Shown piece after piece: positions 1 through 12,934 of a stretch of 64,000 nt of DNA. Position 1 is the stretch's first letter, and every line of letters starts with the position of its first letter. Below the pieces are notes generated by a model. The model searched no databases. It worked only from the letters and a program-made list of their open reading frames with translations, and was not told the origin of the DNA. Both the position numbers and the translations under genes were made by a program. The stretch is from Archegozetes longisetosus (lineage: Eukaryota; Arthropoda; Arachnida; Sarcoptiformes; Trhypochthoniidae), in NCBI GenBank assembly GCA_018873245.2, contig JAEMBT020000002.1, positions 11,592,001 to 11,656,000 of the forward strand. Reading direction: 5' to 3'.

Positions 1-2
1 AA

Positions 3-125
3 AGGACTCAAAAAATTAAAGCTATTAATGCTATAGTAAATGGAAATGAAGTGGAATCTTGTGATAATAATCTGACCCCTGAAGAGATGGCTGTCTTTAA
101 AGTGGACGCCGATCACCACTTGTAA
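3..125 (+). CDS. C-terminal end of an unrecognised protein (partial gene)
   Basis: The third forward frame is open from the window edge to a TAA at 123-125, giving about 40 residues. They begin RTQKIKAINAIVNGNEVE and end with an acidic/His tail TPEEMAVFKVDADHHL. The other two frames stop within 40 bases, and the composition is less AT-rich than the DNA after the stop, so this reads as the last exon of a gene that starts upstream of the window. I do not recognise the family. The IP3 kinase promoter on the same strand lies about 2.45 kb downstream. It could be a chance open frame, but amino-acid use looks protein-like. Confidence 0.6.
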   Translation, partial: RTQKIKAINAIVNGNEVESCDNNLTPEEMAVFKVDADHHL

Positions 126-2572
126 TGTCGAAAGTTTTTCAAGATATAAGTTTATACTTAATGACCGCCGTTATAATATATCTGAATCTCATTTAAAGTA
201 CTATTTTATTGTCAATTCTAACAATGATTATCTCGAAGCTTGCGCACATTAAAAATAACATGTATTTGACTTGAATTTCAATCAAATTTCGAAATTTATA
301 ACTAAATATAAAAAATATTTCAGAAGTTTTAGATTAACATTTCATTGAATATTGGACTCAAGATAGATAAATTTATTTTCAGTCTTTATTAATGAGTCAT
401 TCAAACGTCTAAATTAGTTTTTGTGACACCACTTTTATATATATATATATATATAAATATACCGGCTTGTAAACTATAGAGTCATGAGATATAATTAACA
501 GATCCCAAGGACTTGGTATTCATTAAATGAATGCTTCAAAACAACCGTAAGCATAGGATAGGCTTTTCTTTTTGATGAATAATCGACCATAATTACTATT
601 AAAAAGAGTTGAGAAGTGAAGGAGAGGAGGCTGTGAAACACCTTGATATAGCATAATGAAAATTCATTTTTATTAAACATTTAATTATAGTTGTAACATG
701 TCAATTTAAAATTCAATTTGAATGACTAGAAATTAAACTTTTAAATTGTTTCTAGTATTGACGCAATTCTCTCTCGAACCGGGAATAAAGTTGTGAAAAC
801 TAAAACTTTTTATCTGTTTTCTTACGTGTTCACCACTAATAAGTTAATCGCTTCATTCGTTCATATGACTAATTAAACTTTGGCTGAGAAAAATTGAAAC
901 TTGAACGCAATGTTGAAATTACATTGCTTAATATTAATTTATAAATAGCACTTAATAGCTCATCCCTTTGTTTTCATTACAATTCGGGAGTTGCCTCAAA
1001 GTTCTAGTTGAAAAGATTCTTGTTTCAAAAGTTAGCCTTGAGTGTGTAATCTTTTCAGCTGCAATTCTTCTAAGATATCTTAACTGAGAATTTGATGCTC
1101 ATCTAATCTGCATTAACCAAGTCTTATATAAGAAATTTTGTAGATTTGAAAAATGACGTCAATCTAATTGTTAACTAATCTAATTATAATAGTTTTACTG
1201 ATGGATGAATGACCGATAGCTTACGCAATGTTAGCGTAACTTATGCATTAATCATAATAATAGTAATAAAATTGGTCATAATTAGAAAAACATTGAATTT
1301 GCCTTCAAATGCTTATTTTAAAATTGATGTGATCGAAGATTTGATTTTGTAACTAAATATAGCAACGAACTGCAAAATTTGTTTTCAATAAGTTTGAAAC
1401 AAAAGTCGCATTACCTCACTGTAGTCTATGCCTATATAAACCTGTAGTTATGTAAAAAAATCATTCAAATCAGACATTAAGCAATTCAATGAATTTTTCT
1501 TTTGACTGACGTCAAAGGAATAGAAATTGAGGACAATCTTCTTCCTTGTCGTCGCTGCCGTTGTCAGGATAAATGTTAATGAAAATAATCCCTAAACGTT
1601 CGAAATAGTGAGAAATATTTTTTTCCTTATTTCAAACTAAATTATAGTATATTTGCTAGACTTTTGAATCGCATGTTTTAACATATTTTTGCAGTGAAGG
1701 ACGGTTTTGTGAAAAATCTTTATTTACTTGTGTTATCTTAAAATAGAAGTTTCTTAAACTGCATTATTGTTTGTTTATTCAAATGACTCAATATTTGATC
1801 TGCACTTTAATGTTTGAATTGATTGCAAACTTATAAAAACTTTTTTCTCATCTCATTCAACTGAAGTGCACTTCTTCTCAATCAACGAATGCCTACATAT
1901 GAAACACATTTGCATTTAATATATAAATACTTTTCGAAGAACAAAAACATTTGATTTAATAATTGAATTGTGACTTTGCTCATAACAAATTTTCTACTTT
2001 TGATTAATTCCAACTCATAAACTGCAACATTGATTACAATTGGCTGAAACTCAAAGACTAGGGTATGATTGATGTAAAGCCTTATTTATTATTTGAACTA
2101 ATCTTACGTAAGTCAGTCAGATGAATGAAATAAGTGCATAACTACATACTTTCATAACCGCAATACACCAGTTGGTTGGAGTCAAATCTGTTTTGATAAA
2201 AAATATTAGATTTAAGTATTCTTAAACGTGAAAAAAGGAGTTACGATAATTTCAATATTTATGCGTATGCAATGAATTGCAGTTTACTTTTCTTCAGTTG
2301 ATATCAACTATTGATAAAGTTAAGTTTTCAATTGATACTGTGCTCTTGTATTGAATTGTCTGGTATAAATCGAACCATAACTGTAAACGTAACTCAGTCT
2401 TACAATCAATTATTAATAACTGCATCGATAAATTAACTTGAGAGCAGTATTATTCAGTTTTATTTGTTATTTGATTTTAATAAAAAAATAATTTTAGGAA
2501 ACTAGTTTGGTGTAGCTTATGTAACATTATAGTTATAAACTTAGTTCAATGTACGATATGTTTAAACACGCT
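126..2572. other. Intergenic, AT-rich, no gene seen
   Basis: No convincing exon on either strand. A (TA)n microsatellite sits at about 436-455. Two perfect CRE palindromes TGACGTCA occur at 1154-1161 and 1507-1514, in the interval that would hold distal regulatory DNA of the IP3 kinase gene. Confidence 0.6.
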
Positions 2573-2599
2573 TTTAAATAGCACTACTATTCGGTCAGT
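2573..2599 (+). promoter_or_regulatory. Candidate TATA-Inr core promoter of the IP3 kinase gene
   Basis: A TATA-like TTTAAATA (2573-2580) is followed by the arthropod initiator TCAGT (2595-2599, A+1 at 2597). The spacing of about 24 bases from the TATA start to the A fits a focused arthropod promoter. Transcription from here would give a 5' UTR of about 520 bases before the first candidate start codon at 3120. This is motif spacing only; no transcript evidence. Confidence 0.45.
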
Positions 2600-3119
2600 G
2601 CTTTCCCTCTAAAAAGAAGCCAAACTGAAAGTGAGAAGTTTTTGTTTGCGTTAGTGTTTGTGTTTGAGTGTGACGACGAATAATATTAAAGAACCATAAA
2701 CTTTGTGTGGACTGCCAAAACATCATATAAGTTCAACGTTATATAAGTTGCAAAAGTTTCAGAAAATGTGTATAAATAGAAATTTTTATTAGTTTTGAAA
2801 AGCCAACACTTTTGAGACTTGGGATTTGTGACGAATCAGTGATTGAAGTGAAGTGAAACACGTTAGCGCATTTGCATTGAATGCATAACATTGACAAAAC
2901 TGCTCTCACATTAAAGCTATTTTTGGTTATCTTTGGCTCAAAACATTAGACCAACGAGTAAGAGGTCTATTACCTCGTAGTTCGTGTTTAAATGATGTCT
3001 AAATAGCAGTATTAAAAAGAAGTTGACAGTATCGAAACTCTAAGTGTTGAGCTGATTATCGATTGAACCGGAGGTCCATTCAATCGCAATACTAAGATAG
3101 CAAGATATAAGTGTGAAAG

Positions 3120-3185
3120 ATGGCCACTTTCACAGAATTTCCACCCGTCACTTACAGTTCCTCTTTTGTCTCGTATCTAATTCAG
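3120..3185 (+). CDS. IP3 kinase alternative first coding exon A
   Basis: A 22-codon open stretch starts at an ATG preceded in frame by a TGA (3114-3116) and reads MATFTEFPPVTYSSSF..., ending in CAG followed by the donor gtaaac in phase 0. The next constitutive IP3 kinase exon (7911) also begins in phase 0, so this exon can be joined to it. It lies about 520 bases below the TATA/TCAGT promoter candidate, which supports it as the first exon of the longest transcript. Assignment to the kinase gene is inferred from strand, phase and position; it could belong to another small gene. Confidence 0.45.
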
Positions 3186-6100
3186 GTAAACATAAATTGA
3201 TTTATTGAACTTTAGTCTTAAAAACTACTCGTCGTGTGATTAGATATTAATAATCGTTTCAATTATTTCGATGTCATAGCAATCGCTCAATGATTTAATC
3301 GCTTTTTACTATCAGCATAACATTAATGTATTATAAAAATTGAATTATTATTTCAACTTATTTTCGCTATCCATTTATGCCAACAGTTCATTTTTAATGA
3401 GAATACATTTATAAATACGTTTATGAATGTATTTCAATTATGTTTGTATTGGTGTTAAACTGAATGTCTGTGTAGTTTTCAAAAATAGATCAATAGATTA
3501 GTAGATTGAACGTCCATATCAATTATTTATATTGGTTTTCATTTTTCACGTTCTCAATCCATGTAATTAATGCTCAATAATTTATTTTAAAAACTGTAAC
3601 TTTTTAATCGGTTTCAATTTCGTAAGATTAGATCAGTGCAAACGTTCCGTTAGAATTAATAGTGAAACTGTCCTTTAATATAATCTTTTAGTATTTTTAC
3701 GTCAATTTTCGATTCCTTCAATAGGTGGAAATCTTGGATGAGATCACTAAATATTGATTAAAACTAGTGATTCAGTCAAGTAGTAGTTTTGAGCTCAAAT
3801 TCAAATAAATCAAAACTGAATTAATGTCTGTCTCGAAACTCGTTTTACGGCAAGTTAATAATAATTTTTTGTGCTGTTCACCAGTTTAGTACAGTCTTAT
3901 TTTTAGATTTTATTGATAAAAAGCCATTTAAAACTATTTAGAAAAATAATTATATCATTATAAGGTTTACTGTGTTTTTTGAACAATTGCAAAATAAATT
4001 ATGATTCATTACTTTATTAATACTTTGTGAAATTGCCTGTCAATCAATAGCATAAAGTGAGACATTGCATTAACTGTCTCTGTTGCGGACAATCAAGTTT
4101 TAAAGATGATTGCGTAACCACAATCAAAATTATTTGAAACATTTTCCTCATACTAGTAATACATTTGTTCAGTATAAGACTTAGAGGTTTAGTCAATTTA
4201 AGGCGTTGTCTACAGTATTATACCTAAAAATACACTCGACTTACAAGTATTGCATATTTGCTAAGCAAATAAAAGCTGAGATAAGATGTTATAATCAGCA
4301 ATTGAAATCATATATCAATAAAGGATTATAGATTATAAGTTATAACTAAGAGTCATATTGCTTTTACTCAATCTCCACGAGTTGTTCAAATCGTTTAGAT
4401 TAGAGTTTTTTACATTATCACATGAGAAACAGTCAGATATTTGATTGAATGGTCGCCGTGTTGACCTTTCAACTATTAGGTTCAGATTGAAACACATCTA
4501 AAAAGTAGATTTGAAAAGCCAATACAAGACAAGGTCAATAGTTGTGAATAACACTTTCCAGTTTATCGCATACCTTTACTTGCAATCAAAATTATGAAAT
4601 TAACTAATAGTATGATATCATATTTTTCTGCAATTATCTTCAGATTCATGTATTTTATTAAATCTGTTCTCACAACTGTTGGCACATTTTTTCATTCAAA
4701 TGACTTACTATTAATGATACGCGACACTTGTGTTTCCTAAGACTATATAAACAAAACAGATAAACAAAGGATTAATATATTTATTGAGTTAAATTACGTG
4801 GTGATAAAATAGTAAGATTACTTGCTTATGGTACGTCTACTAGTAGCTTGTTAGTTATGGTATGTTTATTTGTTAGTTAAATATCAGTTTATTTAATGAG
4901 AATACCTAACAAATATACCAGTTGTTTGTTATTACAAACCATACAGTAATCACTAAAAAGGATGTGTTTCTCATAAAAAGTAATTCAATAATTGCTACGC
5001 GATCACTAAATATAGCACAAATTTATGTTCTGCAGTGCATTTCCGTTCCTTTTAATGCTGAGTTATTTCTCTGTACGCCATACAAGTTTATTGTTTAATC
5101 ATTATTGCAAAACTTGAAGCAAGCTTCAATTCGCAAAACTTTATAACTAACTCATGAGTCGATTCATCGCATAAGAGAGATTAAATGAATGATCAATTGA
5201 ATGACAAGTGCTTAAAGTTTGCTTAACTTATTTTTTGTTCAACCAATTGGATTGCACAACATGTTTTCATAGATAGAGCGTGTTTTTAGCGTTAAAATTG
5301 TTTGGGAGCACCATATTCTAGATCAGATAATCTTTCGTATTCAATCCAGATAATCAACTAATGACAAATTTTACCGTTTTCCTGATCATATCATTGGCAA
5401 TGTCTAAATCAATGTTAAAAACATGTTTTTTCGTGGAATCAAAAAGTTCGTCACCTTAATCACAATTAGGTACATATATATATTTGTAGCATTCATTCAA
5501 ATTTGATCTGTTTTTAATTGGTGCTTATTTTGCTAAAATATCTTCGAGTCATTCTTGAGTGATTTTCGTTCAACTTATTAATATTTACATTGAATTTGCA
5601 ATTATATAAAATGTTTTGAAAACAGTGACTCACGATATATTGTTGTCAGACTGTTGTTTATGTGGAGTTTTACGCTCAACTCACTGCAAACGAGGCCCCA
5701 AAAACAAACTAAATTCAGTCGAACAGAAACATTTCAATTATTGTTGAAAGGTTAATATGAACTTTAAAAGGATTTCCACTAAAATAATTGAAAAATTGTA
5801 TCGAGCTGTCAATTATATATATATATATATATACGAATAAAGGAATGACAGACATTAGTTTTGCAAGCTCTAAAATTAATAAAAAATGATGGGAATGAAG
5901 TTCAATGCATTTAGCTTTAAAGACTGGTTTGTCGTAGTTGTACGGTAGGATTCTTTCTCAATGTTATAATTGCTGATTGAAATTCTAAAATGTTCTTATC
6001 GTGTGATAGTCTTTGTAAGAAACGGTAACCTTAAGATTGGAACAAAAGCAAAATGCTTGAGAGCCTAACTTGAGATATCGAGCGATGTTACTTGAGATTG

Positions 6101-6735
6101 GAAGAGGCATACGGTGTAATTGTTAGTATCTCTAATGGCAAAGCAGGCAAACTATAATTTATTCAGTCATACCTGTTTAGTAAGATAGGAAAGAATTTGC
6201 AGATTACTTTTTCAAACTGGAAATGTGTTTTGTTTTTATAATAAAATCGGTCAAAATTGACGTCAATAGTAATGAGATTATCGGCGCGTGGATGAGCGCA
6301 CTCACACAAATCTTTGAAGTCATGTATCTGTACATGGTTTTCAAGCAAAAATATCTTTAGATATTAGTTTGTGGTACACTTCAATAGTAGTTTAATAATA
6401 AACACTACTTCTTTAAATTAAAAATTCAGCTAAGAATCCTTGGGGACGGGTGTGTGGAATAAGTTATTTACGTTTGTATGTTATGATAGAAACATTATCG
6501 CAAAACCGGACCTTCTATTTAATTAAGTTTATTAATAACGACCTCGCGACTCATTCATGTTATTGTTTGCAGCCTTTAGTAAACTTTACAATTTTTTCTC
6601 ATTCAATTGATTTAACGGAAACTTAATTGTCAAAAAGTTTTTTACAAAGTTATGTTTGATGTGCTAGAGTTAAACTAAAACTGGTTTACTTCTATGATTT
6701 ATTCTGACCTGAATTAATGACAATAAGAGTGAAAA
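3186..6735 (+). other. Putative long first intron or internal promoter region of the IP3 kinase gene
   Basis: AT-rich with no other exon seen. It contains a (TA)n tract at about 5815-5834 and a perfect CRE TGACGTCA at 6258-6265, about 470 bases before alternative first exon B. Confidence 0.4.
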
Positions 6736-9134
6736 ATGTTGACACAAAATGTTGTTATAGACAGCTTAATGATGTCCACTAAAAAAAGTGTTCCATTAGA
6801 TTTATGGGCATATTTGAATGGATGTGTTTCGCAAGTGAAATCTAGTTACACGGATAGTTCACCTGTTCATTTGTTTCCATCGGTAAGTTCAATAAATTAG
6901 TGACGTTCAACATCTCAAACTCTTTGTATCAGTAATGAGATATCAAATAAATAAACTATCTTTAGATTTACGATTTGCGTAAATCGAAACGTATACAAAT
7001 AGTGTTTGTTTTACGCTCGTTAACTTTCAATAACTAATAGCGAATGAGTGCTGACTGAAAAGTTATTGAGAAGCGAAGAGTCAAATTTAATGACAGAAGA
7101 AACACGTTTTGCTATTTGCTAAAGTTGTAAATTTATTCAGTGACGCTGTAATGTTAAAGTTATACTTAATTCAAATAGAATGGCTACATGATTGGAGTCA
7201 GGTTCGCATCAGTTCCGTTTATAGCCTACACCCTATATAACTGCTTCCGAACTGCTTTTCTTCACTTTGTCTAAGAAACTGCTCTTATGAGTTAGATCTC
7301 CTCATAGCTATCATATCATTTGCTATGAATCTTATATGAAATAGCTTATTATTTGCTTATGAAATTTTCCATTACTTATGAGTTTTCCACTTAAGTCTTG
7401 ATAAAAGTTATATTATTAGTCAAACTATTGCAGAATAGCTATTGTTTTTGTTGCAAACTGCTTCCAAAGTTTTATCTCGAAATGAAGTTAAAAAGAAATG
7501 CCATTATTTCGCAACTGTATTACAATCACTTTTCATCGAAATTTTCAAATAAATTATTATTTAATCTAACTTCAAGTTGTGGGAAATTTGCCAAGCCAGT
7601 AAGTTTTTTTTGAAATTTTTTGCCTTTTGAACAGCGTAACCAGCACAAGGATTATTCAATTGTTGTTAAATTACTTCATTTCAATTGTAACTTTCTCTTT
7701 GTTGCTAGTCAATAGAAAGCTTTTTATTGCCCGTAATTTTATTTAATTCACAGTCTCTTGACGTCATTCTTGAGTTTGAATAGAGTTCAAACGATTTCAA
7801 TTAAGCTTTAATCAAAGACTAACTCTTAAGAAGTGTTGAGCTTAAAGAAATAATTTGAGTGCTTATATTACTATAACAATTATTTAAATGGTATTAATTT
7901 TGATAAATAGGCCGCTAGTGAGACAGAAATTGTTGAAGAAGACAATGGAAAAAAGAATACGACTGTAACGACCAATGCAACGAAAAAGTCACCGCAAATA
8001 TCAGCTGCAAAGTCGCGGTGGAAACAGTTGGCTAAAAGTGCATTCGTTCGTAATTTGCATAAAACATCAAATCAATCACCAAATCATGTAAATGACAGTA
8101 CACACACCAACGGCATTTCAAGAGACAGTAGTATTGAAGAGGACTGCCTCGAAAATAAAGAACTGACTCTACTCGAGTTATTAGCTTTAAAATCACTTGA
8201 GTTAAGTGCGCCGGCAAGTGATATCATTTTGAAAAATCGTTCCAATAATTGGGTTCAGTTATCGGGTCACGAAGATTCGTTTGCATTTGCTGGACCGGGA
8301 ACTATATGGAAGAAGAGGTCCAACGATGACACTGAAGTGCGCGCTTACGAAGCACTAATGGCTGACACGATGTGTGAAATGGTGCCAAAATTTTTTAGAG
8401 ATGTCAGATACAAAGGCGACTACTTTATAGAAATGGAAGACCTGTTATATGAGTACAAAGACGCAGCTATCATGGACATCAAAATGGGCACAAGAACTTT
8501 CTTAGAGTCTGAAGTTCTGAATACTAAAGCGAGAACTGATTTGTATGAGAAAATGATTAAAATAGACCCAAACGCACCAACAGAGCTTGAGCATGCAAAC
8601 AGAGCTGTTACCAAATTAAATTATATGAAATTCAGAGAAAACCTCAGCTCGTCATCCAATCTCGGATTTCGTATCGAAGGTTTCAAAGTATGTTAACTAA
8701 CGTTTAATTAACTAAGTTGTTGAATCGATCATTTAATCAATCTTGTTCTAAATTGATAGGCTGGAAACGACCTTCAATGTACAAAAGACCTCAAACTAGT
8801 TAAGTCCAGAGAAGAAGTAAAAGCAACATTGCGTGCATTTCTATCAGGGAAAAATCAAGTCCGGCTTAAGCTTATAGAAAGACTTAAGCGATTAGTCAGC
8901 AATTTCGAGAAATCAGAATTTTTCAGAACTCATGAAGTGATTGGCAGCAGTCTTCTGATAATCCACAATGGCAAACAAGCTGGAGTTTGGATGATTGATT
9001 TCGCAAAGGCTGTCGCATTACCTGAAGGCATCAAAATAGACCATAAATCTGAATGGCGTTTAGGCAATCATGAAGACGGATATTTAATTGGCTTAAACAA
9101 TCTGATCAGTATATTAGAAGAGTGCAATGACTAG
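6736..9134 (+). CDS. Inositol-1,4,5-trisphosphate 3-kinase (IPK family)
   Basis: Phosphorylates Ins(1,4,5)P3 to Ins(1,3,4,5)P4 in the cytoplasm, ending the IP3 calcium signal. I read exons 6736-6882, 7911-8687 and 8760-9134; all junctions are GT-AG and phase 0, and the product is 432 aa. The first exon starts at an ATG with an in-frame TGA just before it. The N-terminal ~150 residues are Ser/Thr/Lys-rich and probably regulatory. The IPK catalytic core follows: VQLSGHEDSFAFAGPGTIWKK, then the signature DIKMGTRTFLE (the PxxxDxKxG region), then near the C terminus WMIDFAKAVALPEG (metal/ATP-binding Asp) and LGNHEDGYLIGLNNLI. The 8688-8759 intron is only 72 bp. Alternative first exons at 3120 and 7482 would replace the first 49 residues. 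It converges on the receptor gene below, with 380 bp between the two stop codons. Family assignment is firm; exon 1 choice is less so. Confidence 0.9.
7482..7598 (+). CDS. IP3 kinase alternative first coding exon C
   Basis: A 39-codon open stretch from an ATG begins MKLKRNAIISQLYYNHF and ends SCGKFAKP, immediately followed by a strong donor gtaagt in phase 0, the phase needed to join the exon at 7911. It is basic and hydrophobic, unlike exons A and B, so it could give a kinase isoform with a different N terminus or localisation. A CRE TGACGTCA lies at 7759-7766, inside the following intron. The frame is open upstream, so the true 5' boundary is unknown. This could be chance. Confidence 0.35.
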
Positions 9135-9514
9135 AGTAATTTCTCATTATTTAACGGATGTTCATTCGAAAATGTCAACTTTTAAACTTGTGTATTATTT
9201 TTTGTTACAGTGTTTATAATTTGATAAACCGTGTGCCAAAGTTCACTTATTTTGTATATAAATTATTGATACACCAAATTTCATTTTTTATTAAGTATTA
9301 TTCATTAAAACACATTATTATTAACTTAGTTAATGACAAAAATAAAATGATTATGAAATTAATTCTGATATTGGCAATGTTTTATGAACTCAATAAAATA
9401 GCTTAAAATTGTGCTAAAGTTGACTAAATATCATCAATTATTACAATTGGCACCATTTTTAATTCAAAAGTCAGTATAATGTATGAATATTTTACAAGTA
9501 GTTTAAAGTACGGG

Positions 9515-11398
9515 TTAAAGTTGCACTTTTACAGACAAATCATCGGTCGATATCTTCATCAAAGATTTTTTAATCCTAAGAGCGGTCAAACGCGCTGATG
9601 GATTTTGAGCCCACGACTCTTTAATTATTTTGCTCAATGCTAATAAAATCTATTAAAATAATTACATAAATGATCACAAAATTTGGTTAAAAAGTTAATA
9701 ATATTGTCAATAAAATCGACAAGTCATATGAAAATGTTGATGTGACTTACGCTTTCATCTTGCCATCGACTCGAAATATGAGGCCTTTGCTGGTCAACAC
9801 AGACAACTTTTCGCATATCTTCAAAGCTGGGATCATTTGGTACGACGTCATGATACGGGACGGCGTATTCCTCATAGGAGTCATTGATTTCAGTGCGACG
9901 AACCACTTCCCAATAGACCAAAGCTAATGAATATCTATTATTTCGGATGAAGAAAAGCATGAAAACAATTGAGTCAAACACACACACATATATATATATA
10001 TATATCTAGTAAAATAAGACTTACATATCAGCCAATCTATAAGATTCAAAGACGTCGCTCTTCATAGTTTCATCGAGAACTTCGGGAGCCATATATCGTT
10101 TAGTTCCGACCCTATGGTTCTGAGCAACATTTACTTGTCCTGTAGTCTGCGTGTGAGTGACTGCAAGACCAAAATCAGCGATACAACAGTTGAAACTATT
10201 TTTCATCAAAATATTTTTAGATTTAATATCTCTGTGAGCGATGGCAGGCTTTCCTTGAGTGCCAAATATTTCTGTGTGCAAGTGCAACAGACCCGACGCT
10301 ATCGATATAAGTATTGACAGCGTTTGAGGACGTTTCAGAGTATTTAAGTTCAAATAATCATAAAGTGATCCCAATTCATAATAGCTGGTAATGAGCCATA
10401 ACTGAGTGCACGAGTTGTGAGAAGTGACATCAGATCCTAGAAATCCTAATATATTTTGATGTCTTAGCATAATAGTGCTATAGATTTCAGTTTCTCTATT
10501 CCAAGACGCCTCGTCTCGAGAGAAAAATATTTTCACTGCAACGTTCTCTGACTGCCAGAGACCGCGCCAAACCTCGCCATATCTTCCTTTGCCAATACAT
10601 TCATCTAAGTGTATCTGTTTTGCTAATGTTCTCTGTATCAGTAAAGGCAAACCAGAGCCTGAACCTGAGGTCATAGAGTGTTCTAACACTTCTCTAAGAG
10701 TACTGTCTCCCGCAGCAGTCACTCTTAAGTCGTCTTTATAGGTGCAATCGCTGCCATTCTTCTCAACATTGTTTGGACTCAATTGTGATCTGAACAGATG
10801 AGACATCTTTTCTCTATGCTTTTTTCTTTTCCAAAACACAACCATTGCTAAAATAAATACAATTACGAGAGCAGCACCAAATATTCCAACCAAACTAAAC
10901 AGGCTGTGGAAACCAGAGCTGTGGTTGTCATCAACTGGTGGCACGTTATTGTCGTTTGTCGTATGATCTGCTAGTGATGGAAACGTCTTATTGTTACATA
11001 AATTTGATTTACAACAATAAGCGCTGTAATGAGGATTCGATCGAAACCATTCTTCGTATGGTTTTGATGATAATAAAGATGAGCTCGACTGTACTTTAGT
11101 GCCACAAACTAGACGCGAATGTTCGGCATTGAGGCATCCCTTCTTATGGATTACTTTGTTCTCGATTGCGTCGAAAACGGTCGATGAATAACACTATCGA
11201 ATTTTAGATTAAATAAGAATCAATCGATATTTAACACAATTGAATGCAATAATAATTTAATAAATCAATCATAATAATTACAGAGAAGGCATTGCGACAA
11301 ATGTAGTGGTTTTCATGTGTTTCGCATAAATCATAATCACATGCATAACATTGAATCGAATTTTCGACCATTTCAGCCAACTTGTACTCAGTTTGCCA
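9515..11398 (-). CDS. sax: BMP/activin type I receptor serine/threonine kinase, saxophone/ALK1-ALK2 type (5' exon missing)
   Basis: A single-pass receptor kinase that would phosphorylate Mad-type R-Smads after BMP ligand binding. Minus-strand exons read: 11282 up to at most 11398 (5' edge uncertain), 10025-11193, 9751-9934 and 9515-9649 (TAA at 9515). Introns are 88, 90 and 101 bp. The extracellular domain shows the cysteine pattern CYACDYDLC...CYSS...GC...VCG...CC...LCN. A membrane helix ([21 protein letters not shown]) is followed by basic residues. The GS loop reads [11 protein letters not shown]. The kinase carries [38 protein letters not shown] and the C-terminal [12 protein letters not shown]. 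The L45 segment [14 protein letters not shown] resembles the ALK1/ALK2/Sax group rather than ALK4/5 or ALK3/6. The exon with the signal peptide lies upstream (above 11.4 kb) and I could not identify it; an in-frame TGA closes the frame near 11399. Confidence 0.88.
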
Positions 11399-11399
11399 T

Positions 11400-12934
11400 C
11401 AATCCGATCAATATTTGTACTTCAACAGTTAATTTAAAAACACTAATGCACTTCAATTGATTTTATTTATAAAAATGTAATTTTATTTAATAAAAGTGAC
11501 AGACATTTTGTGTGAACAAACAATTCGATTATTTGTACATTTCTTAAATATCGCTTCGATCGATTGTTTTGTTCATATCGAGTCGTGTGTTTACTTTAAG
11601 TTTGTTGGAGTCGATCTGAACGCTCTCAATGCCATTCTTTGAACGAATGCACTCTATGCGTTTTCACTATGCATTTCACTTTTCAAACATTTTGTTACAA
11701 ACTATTTAACCATTTTCAATTAGCTGACTCTAATTGAAAATTAATCACAACCAAGATGATCTGCATATAATCTAATCTTACAAATTCTATTTTTAAAAAT
11801 GCGAACAACTCAAAAGATTTATCAAAACTTTCTGATGCTATAAAAGCTGAACTATTCAATAGCTTAACTTTTGTTCCGTAAGAACATCATAAATTATTTT
11901 AAAAACGTTTCAAATCAACTAATTTATGTCTGCTATTAAGAAGACTTGAGTTGACCGCTTCAAATCTTCAGTTTGATTCTCTAGCTTTGGATCAATCGTA
12001 AGTTTGACGCAAAGAACTGAAAATCATGATCTTGACCTGACACCGTCTTGTTTGAAGTCATTACTCAGTTTTCGAGATGTTCGACCTTACTTTTACAATA
12101 GAACTTTGAAGAGCAATTCGGTCCAGTCTAAAAAATCTGTTCAATAAAGTGAATATTAAGTTTTGAAGTTTTACTGAACAAAAGAAGCGAATTTTGCAAA
12201 CCTATCGAATAATGAAAAATAATTTGTAATTCTCAGATTAAACAACATACTATTGATAAGTGTGAATCTGATAAGTTCAACTTTCAAAGTACGAGGAAGG
12301 GGAGAAAATATTTTGAAATATTTGGAAGCTCAAGCAAAATCCGTTCACTGTTTTACTAATAAATTATTAGTCATTCAATTAATTATAATTTCTTCCTTTA
12401 CGACTAACGGACTAGAGGAATATTTTTGTTGTCTTCCAGACGATCACATATTCAATCTTTAGCACATTCAATGATAACTGTGGGGTCAACACTTAAGATA
12501 GGTCTTCAAAATCTATGTTCACGTGGTATGAAAAACTTAGATAAGATTTAAAACAAAACTGCGTCGCTCATTAGAAGCTCTACTGCAGACGTTATGTCAA
12601 ACCAATAGAACCTGATATCAAATTTTTTATATAATTAATTGATCGTAAATGACAAAATTCAAGTTTCGAGTTACGCAACAAAGCTAAGCCAAAACTTTAC
12701 AACTGTGAATGAAAATAAGTCTATTATGACTAATATGTACGAAATGACTAACAAAAAGCATTTAATCGCTTCATAATCAGCTATTTGTAAATATCTTTCG
12801 CAATCAAATAGAAGTTAATCATTGATAGGGGAGAAGTTTTATTTGGCTTAATTTAATTCACTTTTTTAACTTGAAATTTAATTCCTAAAATGTTAACTTT
12901 TTTTCACTGGAAGAATTTATTATGACACAACTGC
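11400..12934. other. 5' flank or first intron of the receptor gene, no exon recognised
   Basis: AT-rich sequence in which the missing signal-peptide exon of the minus-strand receptor should begin to appear; I found none with a convincing hydrophobic leader and donor. It could lie farther out, beyond the foldback cluster. Confidence 0.4.

Noticed and set aside
436-455. (TA)n tracts here and near 5815, 9989 and 40036
   Set aside because: Ordinary microsatellites of AT-rich DNA; noted but given no function.
9742-10317. Plus-strand frames within the receptor kinase exons
   Set aside because: Antisense shadows of the receptor coding sequence.
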